A stretch of 5,618 bases of DNA. It comes from Betaproteobacteria bacterium. GTDB taxonomy: Bacteria; Pseudomonadota; Gammaproteobacteria; Burkholderiales; Usitatibacteraceae. A program made the position numbers and the translations under genes. Below the pieces are notes generated by a model. The model was not told the origin of the DNA and did not search any database. It was given only the letters and a program-made list of their open reading frames with translations. Positions 1-5,618 of the stretch are shown piece after piece (within the stretch, counting starts at the first letter, position 1; each line of letters begins with the position of its first letter). The DNA lies in contig PQAI01000122.1 in NCBI GenBank assembly GCA_003105245.1, positions 307 to 5,924 on the forward strand. The letters run 5' to 3'.

Positions 1-338
1 AGCAGGCTCCCGTCGTGCACGAACTCGTCGCCGACGTGCTTCGCCTCGGCGGGCCAGACGTGCTCCTTCAGCCAGGCCATGAGCGGGAGGTCGTCCGCGA
101 TCCCGCGCAGCAGCGCCATGGCGGCGTGCCCGTGCAGGTTCACCAGCCCCGGGACGAGCAGGTGCCGCTCCAGGCGCACCTCGGAGCGTGCCGAGAAGGC
201 GCTCGCCGCCTCTTCCGAGGAAACGATCGCCTCGATCCGTCCGTCGCGCACGGCCACGCAGTGCCCCTCCAGGACGACCCCGGCGGGCTCCACCGGGGCG
301 ATCCAGGCGGCGTGGATGAGCGTGTCGACTTCGCGCAT
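1..338 (-). CDS. mtaD: TRZ/ATZ-family amidohydrolase, probable 5'-methylthioadenosine/S-adenosylhomocysteine deaminase (5' part only)
   Basis: Reading the minus strand from the ATG at 338-336 gives 112 uninterrupted codons before the gene leaves the window at its 3' end. The product begins MREVDTLIHAAWIAPVEP, the usual opening of this cytosolic family, in which a short beta domain precedes a metal-dependent TIM barrel. Residues 60-90 contain LVPGLVNLHGHAAM followed by LLRGIADDLPLMAWL. H69 and H71 form the HxH metal-ligand pair of the amidohydrolase superfamily, and the segment after it is typical of MtaD-like deaminases. Family members remove the amino group of methylthioadenosine or S-adenosylhomocysteine, salvaging by-products of S-adenosylmethionine use. 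The exact substrate cannot be told from this fragment, and related chlorohydrolases share these motifs. The catalytic C-terminal part is outside the window. No good Shine-Dalgarno sequence precedes the ATG; the start was chosen by family N-terminus. In betaproteobacteria this gene is often followed by ubiG and gph, which would lie to the left. Confidence 0.85.
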   Translation of the reverse strand, partial: MREVDTLIHAAWIAPVEPAGVVLEGHCVAVRDGRIEAIVSSEEAASAFSARSEVRLERHLLVPGLVNLHGHAAMALLRGIADDLPLMAWLKEHVWPAEAKHVGDEFVHDGSL

Positions 339-354
339 GGTCGGGCAGGAACAA

Positions 355-378
355 AAAACCCCGCCGAAGCGGGGTTTT
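355..378 (-). terminator. Rho-independent terminator of ompA
   Basis: A perfect 10-bp stem (355-364 paired with 369-378) closes a four-base loop. Read on the minus strand the loop is TTCG closed by a C-G pair, the exceptionally stable C(UUCG)G tetraloop. The stem ends in four T residues that continue as TTGTT on the minus strand, giving a clear U tract. It begins 20 bases beyond the ompA stop codon at 398. On the plus strand there are only the four T residues of the stem, so action in that direction would be weaker, and no plus-strand gene in view needs it. Confidence 0.9.
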
Positions 379-397
379 CTGCCGGGTCCGGCGAGGC

Positions 398-1030
398 TTA
401 CTGCTTCACGCCCTTGAACTCGATGTCCACGCGGCGGTTCTTCTGGCGGCCTTCCTTCGTCTTGTTGGTCGCCACGGGCTGCGATTCGCCCTTGCCGAGG
501 GTGGTGATCTTCGAGGCCGGGATGCCCTTGGAGACCAGGTACTCCTTGACGGCCGCGGCGCGGCGCTCGGAGAGCTTCTGGTTGTAGGCATCGGTGCCGA
601 CGTTGTCGGTGTGGCCGGTCGCGATGACCATCTCGACGTCGACGCCCTTCAGCTTGGCCATCGCGTCATCGATGTTCTTCTTGCCATCCGCGCGGACGAC
701 CGACTTGTCGAAGTCGAAGAGGGCGTCGGCCTGGATCACGATGGCCTGCTTGACGGAGGCCGGGGCGGGCTTGGCGGCCGGGGCGGCGGGCGTCGCCGGG
801 GCGGCGGGCGCGCCGGGGGCGGCGGGCGCGGAGGGCTTCGGCGCCGGGGCATCCTTCTTGGGCTGGCAATCGGGGTGGGCGATGCCGGAGGTCAGCACGC
901 AATTGCCGGACGAGTCGCGAACGGGCACGCCCTGAGAGTCGGTCGTGACGTTCACCGTCTGGGCGAGCGCGGAGCCGGAGACGAGGGCCACGGCGGCAAC
1001 CGAGCCGGTCAGCACTTTCAGGATCTTCAT
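398..1030 (-). CDS. ompA: OmpA-family peptidoglycan-binding protein, secreted, without beta-barrel
   Basis: The product has 210 residues. Residues 1-23 form a Sec signal peptide: a K-containing start, a hydrophobic core (VAAVALVSG) and an ALA|QT cleavage site. There is no lipobox cysteine, so it should not be a lipoprotein. A short segment (24-60) carries two cysteines, C44 and C55, likely to form a periplasmic disulfide. An Ala/Pro-rich linker follows (61-92), then an OmpA C-terminal domain (about 93-206) with FDFDKS at 105-110, GHTDNVGTDAYNQKLSERRA at 139-158 and NRRVDIEF at 198-205. D142 and R157 align with the E. coli OmpA pair D271/R286 that binds diaminopimelate, so the domain should hold the peptidoglycan. 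The eight-stranded barrel of classical OmpA is absent, which fits the short form common in betaproteobacteria. The start at 1030 is supported by a GGGAG ribosome site, by the signal peptide beginning there, and by the promoter lying just upstream. A strong terminator follows the gene. Confidence 0.93.
   Translation of the reverse strand: MKILKVLTGSVAAVALVSGSALAQTVNVTTDSQGVPVRDSSGNCVLTSGIAHPDCQPKKDAPAPKPSAPAAPGAPAAPATPAAPAAKPAPASVKQAIVIQADALFDFDKSVVRADGKKNIDDAMAKLKGVDVEMVIATGHTDNVGTDAYNQKLSERRAAAVKEYLVSKGIPASKITTLGKGESQPVATNKTKEGRQKNRRVDIEFKGVKQ
776..829 (-). repeat. Three 18-bp repeats encoding the Ala/Pro linker of OmpA
   Basis: Codons 68-85 of ompA form three imperfect 18-base units, encoding APAAPG, APAAPA and TPAAPA. 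On the plus strand this appears as recurring GGGGCGGCGGGCG blocks. The unit length is a multiple of three, so gain or loss of a copy would change linker length without breaking the frame. The linker presumably spans the space between the small N-terminal segment and the peptidoglycan-binding domain. Confidence 0.75.
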
Positions 1031-1037
1031 ATTGGAA

Positions 1038-1042
1038 CTCCC
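1038..1042 (-). promoter_or_regulatory. Ribosome binding site of ompA
   Basis: On the minus strand GGGAG lies seven bases before the ATG at 1030. It selects this start over the longer in-frame ATG at 1117. Confidence 0.75.
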
Positions 1043-1106
1043 AAGAGATTTGGTGATTTTTGGATGCCAGGCTTTTTCTAGGCTCGCGCCTGAAACAACT
1101 AAATGG

Positions 1107-1136
1107 ATGATACACAAGGCCCCCTCCGGTCGGCAA
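1107..1136 (-). promoter_or_regulatory. Probable sigma-70 promoter of ompA
   Basis: On the minus strand TTGCCG (1136-1131) serves as a -35 box with four matches to TTGACA. TATCAT (1112-1107) serves as a -10 box with five matches to TATAAT. The spacer is 18 bases. Transcription would start near 1100, giving a leader of about 70 bases before the ompA ATG. The position between divergent genes fits. The call rests on motif matching only. Confidence 0.5.
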
Positions 1137-1185
1137 CCAAGCGTGGGTTTTGTGCAACAACGGCCTTTTCGGGTTGCGTCTTTGC

Positions 1186-1225
1186 CACACCTCCTCCCCT
1201 CTCGCGGAGAGTGGCGGGACGGGTG
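1186..1225. repeat. Imperfect inverted repeat, REP-like, upstream of gyrA
   Basis: The left arm (1186-1203) and right arm (1207-1225) are imperfect inverted copies around GCG at 1204-1206. The innermost five pairs, CTCTC and GAGAG, are perfect; the outer CACACCTCC and GGCGGGACGGGTG pair with mismatches and a bulge. The CCCTCTC...GAGAG pattern recalls the short REP-type intergenic palindromes frequent in GC-rich proteobacteria, but kinship is a guess. It overlaps the place where a gyrA -35 box would sit. Confidence 0.4.
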
Positions 1226-1232
1226 CCGGATG

Positions 1233-1241
1233 TGCTAGGAT
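1233..1241 (+). promoter_or_regulatory. Probable extended -10 promoter of gyrA
   Basis: TGCTAGGAT contains the extended -10 pattern TG-n-TANNNT, with TAGGAT at 1236-1241. No good -35 hexamer lies 16-18 bases upstream, where the sequence is GC-rich; extended -10 promoters often manage without one. Transcription would start near 1248, leaving a leader of about 65 to 90 bases depending on which gyrA start is used. A weaker alternative is TTGCCG at 1249-1254 with TAAAAC at 1272-1277, spacer 17. Either would drive gyrA and probably serC and serA behind it. Confidence 0.45.
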
Positions 1242-1247
1242 TTCACT

Positions 1248-1263
1248 TTTGCCGCCCGGCAAA
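1248..1263. promoter_or_regulatory. 7-bp-arm palindrome near the expected gyrA transcription start
   Basis: TTTGCCG and CGGCAAA flank a central CC, giving a 16-base perfect inverted repeat immediately downstream of the candidate -10 box. It could be an operator for a dimeric regulator or form a small hairpin at the mRNA 5' end. It is followed by an AT-rich stretch in which TAACC (1264-1268) can pair with GGTTA (1282-1286). No known binding site is recognised, and chance is possible. Confidence 0.4.
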
Positions 1264-1300
1264 TAACCAATTAAAACAAGCGGTTACGAGCAGGCCCTGC

Positions 1301-1304
1301 GAGG
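1301..1304 (+). promoter_or_regulatory. Shine-Dalgarno-like GAGG that favours a GTG start at 1312
   Basis: GAGG lies seven bases before GTG 1312, which is in frame with gyrA and would add eight residues (MPASDPQP) before the ATG at 1336. No purine-rich site precedes ATG 1336, whose upstream bases are GCGATCCCCAGCCC. The site therefore argues for the longer protein, against the family N-terminus, which argues for 1336. Confidence 0.4.
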
Positions 1305-1335
1305 CCGGCCCGTGCCCGCCAGCGATCCCCAGCCC

Positions 1336-3921
<2,586 letters not shown>

Positions 3922-3937
3922 CGGCGCCGCGAACGGG

Positions 3938-3943
3938 AAAGGG
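3938..3943 (+). promoter_or_regulatory. Ribosome binding site of serC
   Basis: AAAGGG lies eight bases before the serC ATG at 3952, in the 30-base gap after gyrA. It supports this start. The gap holds no terminator. Confidence 0.55.
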
Positions 3944-3951
3944 CGGGCGAG

Positions 3952-5031
3952 ATGCACATCTGGAATTTCGGTTCGGGGCCGGCGATGCTGGTCCCCGCGG
4001 TACTCGAGCAGGCGAAGGCCGAGCTCCTCGACTGGCACGGCAAGGGCATGTCCGTGATGGAGATGAGCCACCGCGGCAAGGAGTTCGTCGCCATCGCGGC
4101 CGAGGCCGAGGCGGACCTGCGCTCGCTCATGGGCATCCCGGCCAACTACAAGGTCCTCTTCCTGCAGGGCGGCGCCACCGCCCAGTTCGCGGCCGTGCCG
4201 ATGAACCTGCTGCGCGGCAAGGCGACGGCGGACTTCGTCCTCACCGGCGAGTGGTCGCGCAAGGCGCTGGCCGAGGCGAAGAAGTACTGCCGCCCCAACG
4301 TCGCCGCCACCGCGGAGGACCGCAACTTCACCTACGTGCCGAAGCAGGCGTCGTGGAAGCTCTCGCCCGACGCGGCCTACGTGCACGTGTGCACCAACGA
4401 GACGATCGGCGGCGTGGAGTACCACTGGACGCCGGACACGGGGGACGTCCCGCTGGTCTCCGACATGTCCTCGCACATCCTGTCGCGGCCCGTGGACGTC
4501 TCGCGCTACGGCCTCGTCTTCGCCGGCGCGCAGAAGAACATCGGCCCGGCGGGGCTGGTGATCGTGATCGTGCGCGAGGACCTCATCGGCCACGCGCTGC
4601 CCGACACGCCCAACATCCTCGACTTCAAGCTGCAGGCGGACGCGGACTCGATGCTCAACACGCCGCCCACCTTCGCCGTGTACCTCGCGGGGCTCACCTT
4701 CAAGTGGCTGCTCGCGAAAGGCGGCCTCGCCGCGATGGAGCGCGAGAACGTCGCGAAGGCGAAGCTCCTCTACGAATGCCTGGACTCGATCGACTTCTAC
4801 TCGGCCCCGGTGGCGAAGGAGGACCGCTCGCGCATGAACGTTCCCTTCCGCCTGAAGGACGACGCCCTCGACGCGAAGTTCCTCGCCGAGGCCGAGGCGC
4901 GCGGGCTCTCCCAGCTCAAGGGGCACCGTTCCGTGGGCGGGATGCGCGCCTCCATCTACAACGCGATGCCGCTGGAAGGGGTCGAGGCCCTCGCCGGTTT
5001 CCTGCGCGACTTCGCGCGCCGCCACGGCTAG
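3952..5031 (+). CDS. serC: Phosphoserine aminotransferase
   Basis: SerC is a cytosolic pyridoxal-phosphate enzyme that transfers the amino group of glutamate to 3-phosphohydroxypyruvate, giving O-phosphoserine. In organisms with the deoxyxylulose-5-phosphate-dependent vitamin B6 route it also makes 4-phosphohydroxythreonine. The product has 359 residues, the usual length. It opens [13 protein letters not shown], the family's N-F-x-x-G-P-A-M-L signature. The catalytic lysine is K195 in [11 protein letters not shown]171 in SDMSS should contact the pyridine nitrogen. H40 and R41 (MSHRGKEF), H325 and R332 ([15 protein letters not shown]) match the phosphate and carboxylate ligands of E. coli SerC (R42, H328, R335), with a constant small offset. 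All key residues are present, so it should be active. It follows gyrA by 30 bases, and a phosphoglycerate dehydrogenase gene follows it by 29 bases, so the two serine steps are probably expressed together. The gyrA-serC pairing is common in betaproteobacteria. Confidence 0.97.
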   Translation: MHIWNFGSGPAMLVPAVLEQAKAELLDWHGKGMSVMEMSHRGKEFVAIAAEAEADLRSLMGIPANYKVLFLQGGATAQFAAVPMNLLRGKATADFVLTGEWSRKALAEAKKYCRPNVAATAEDRNFTYVPKQASWKLSPDAAYVHVCTNETIGGVEYHWTPDTGDVPLVSDMSSHILSRPVDVSRYGLVFAGAQKNIGPAGLVIVIVREDLIGHALPDTPNILDFKLQADADSMLNTPPTFAVYLAGLTFKWLLAKGGLAAMERENVAKAKLLYECLDSIDFYSAPVAKEDRSRMNVPFRLKDDALDAKFLAEAEARGLSQLKGHRSVGGMRASIYNAMPLEGVEALAGFLRDFARRHG

Positions 5032-5060
5032 CGCCGGCGCGGTCCCCGGTCAACGCGACG

Positions 5061-5618
5061 ATGCCCGCGCCGTTCCGCATCGCCACCTGGAACGCGATCT
5101 CGGCGAAGGGCCTGCGGCGGTTCCCCGCGCACGCCTACCGCGTGGAGCACGCGCTGGCCGATCCGGACGCGATCCTGCTGCGCTCGCACGTGCTCGAGGC
5201 GGCGGACATATCCGGTAGCGTGAGGGCGATCGCGCGTTCCGGCGCGGGAACCAACAACATCCCCGTCGCCGAGATGAGCCGGCGCGGCATCCCCGTGTTC
5301 AACGCGCCGGGCGCCAACGCCAACGCGGTGAAGGAACTGGTGATGGCGGCGATCCTGCTCGCCGCGCGCAACCTCGTGCCCGCCATCGACGCCGTGCGCG
5401 CGCTCGCCCCCGGCCCCGACTTCGAAAAGCGCGTCGAGGAGGGCAAGAAGGCCTTCGCCGGCGTCGAGGTGCGCGGCAAGACCCTGGGGGTCGTGGGCCT
5501 GGGGGCCATCGGCGGGCTGGTCGCCGACGCCGCCCTGCAGCTGGGCCTTCGCGTCGTGGGTTTCGATCCCAAGGCCACGGCCGAGACCATTGCGAGGCTG
5601 CCGTCCCCCGTGCGGCTG
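5061..5618 (+). CDS. serA: D-3-phosphoglycerate dehydrogenase (5' part only)
   Basis: The 186 codons in view run open to the right edge. The enzyme oxidises 3-phosphoglycerate to 3-phosphohydroxypyruvate with NAD, the first step of serine synthesis and the source of the SerC substrate. Visible are DAILLRSH (36-43), a substrate-domain segment; ARSGAGTNNIP (58-68); and FNAPGANANAVKELV (80-94), typical of this D-2-hydroxyacid dehydrogenase branch. The Rossmann glycine motif GLGAIG lies at 146-151, with D169 at the end of the next strand, as expected for NAD preference. The N-terminus is short compared with E. coli SerA and resembles the branch beginning with a 'TLNAIS'-like motif (here ATWNAIS, 8-14). 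The catalytic Arg-Glu-His residues and any C-terminal ACT domain lie outside. The start at 5061 has no clear Shine-Dalgarno site, so translation may be coupled to serC. Another D-2-hydroxyacid dehydrogenase is possible but less likely beside serC. Confidence 0.88.
   Translation, partial: MPAPFRIATWNAISAKGLRRFPAHAYRVEHALADPDAILLRSHVLEAADISGSVRAIARSGAGTNNIPVAEMSRRGIPVFNAPGANANAVKELVMAAILLAARNLVPAIDAVRALAPGPDFEKRVEEGKKAFAGVEVRGKTLGVVGLGAIGGLVADAALQLGLRVVGFDPKATAETIARLPSPVRL

Noticed and set aside
15..587. Plus-strand open frames across 15-587, 594-935 and 611-1081
   Set aside because: They lie antisense to the amidohydrolase and ompA genes. The translations are Arg/Gly/Ala-rich low-complexity sequence, and the first one runs through the terminator hairpin.
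1031..1117. A 29-residue N-terminal extension of OmpA from the ATG at 1117
   Set aside because: It would place a polar stretch before the signal peptide, overlaps the probable -10 box (1107-1112), and lacks the GGGAG ribosome site found before 1030.
5031..5040. GCGCCGGCGC palindrome at the serC stop codon, considered as a terminator
   Set aside because: No loop and no T tract follow, and the next gene starts at 5061. A GC-only palindrome of this size is expected by chance in such sequence.

Overview
The window is strongly GC-rich, and its genes have G/C at most third codon positions. It reads as an ordinary chromosomal housekeeping segment of a betaproteobacterium. The grounds are the gene order (a TRZ/ATZ amidohydrolase and a small OmpA-family gene on one strand, divergent from gyrA and then serC on the other) and protein signatures such as the GyrA N-terminus MEQFAKET. 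The lineage rests on remembered gene order and sequence character, not on a search.

Layout. Positions 1-338 (minus) hold the start of a methylthioadenosine/S-adenosylhomocysteine deaminase-like amidohydrolase that runs off the left edge. A rho-independent terminator at 355-378 separates it from a complete minus-strand gene, 398-1030, for a secreted peptidoglycan-binding OmpA-family protein. The region between the divergent ompA and gyrA genes (1031-1335) holds an ompA promoter, an imperfect inverted repeat, a probable extended -10 promoter for gyrA and a short palindrome near the expected gyrA transcription start. On the plus strand follow gyrA (1336-3921, complete), serC (3952-5031, complete) and the 5' part of a D-3-phosphoglycerate dehydrogenase gene (5061 to the right edge).

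The plus-strand genes are spaced by about 30 bases with no terminator between them, so gyrA, serC and the dehydrogenase gene are probably co-transcribed. The last two encode consecutive steps of serine synthesis: 3-phosphoglycerate to 3-phosphohydroxypyruvate, then to phosphoserine. SerC also has a role in pyridoxal phosphate synthesis. The minus-strand genes concern the cell envelope (OmpA) and recycling of S-adenosylmethionine by-products (amidohydrolase).

I found no mobile element, CRISPR array, tRNA, rRNA or evident new system. The points worth a second look are modest: serA placed directly after serC, conflicting start-site evidence for gyrA, the palindrome and inverted repeat in the gyrA control region, and a terminator standing almost against the amidohydrolase start codon.
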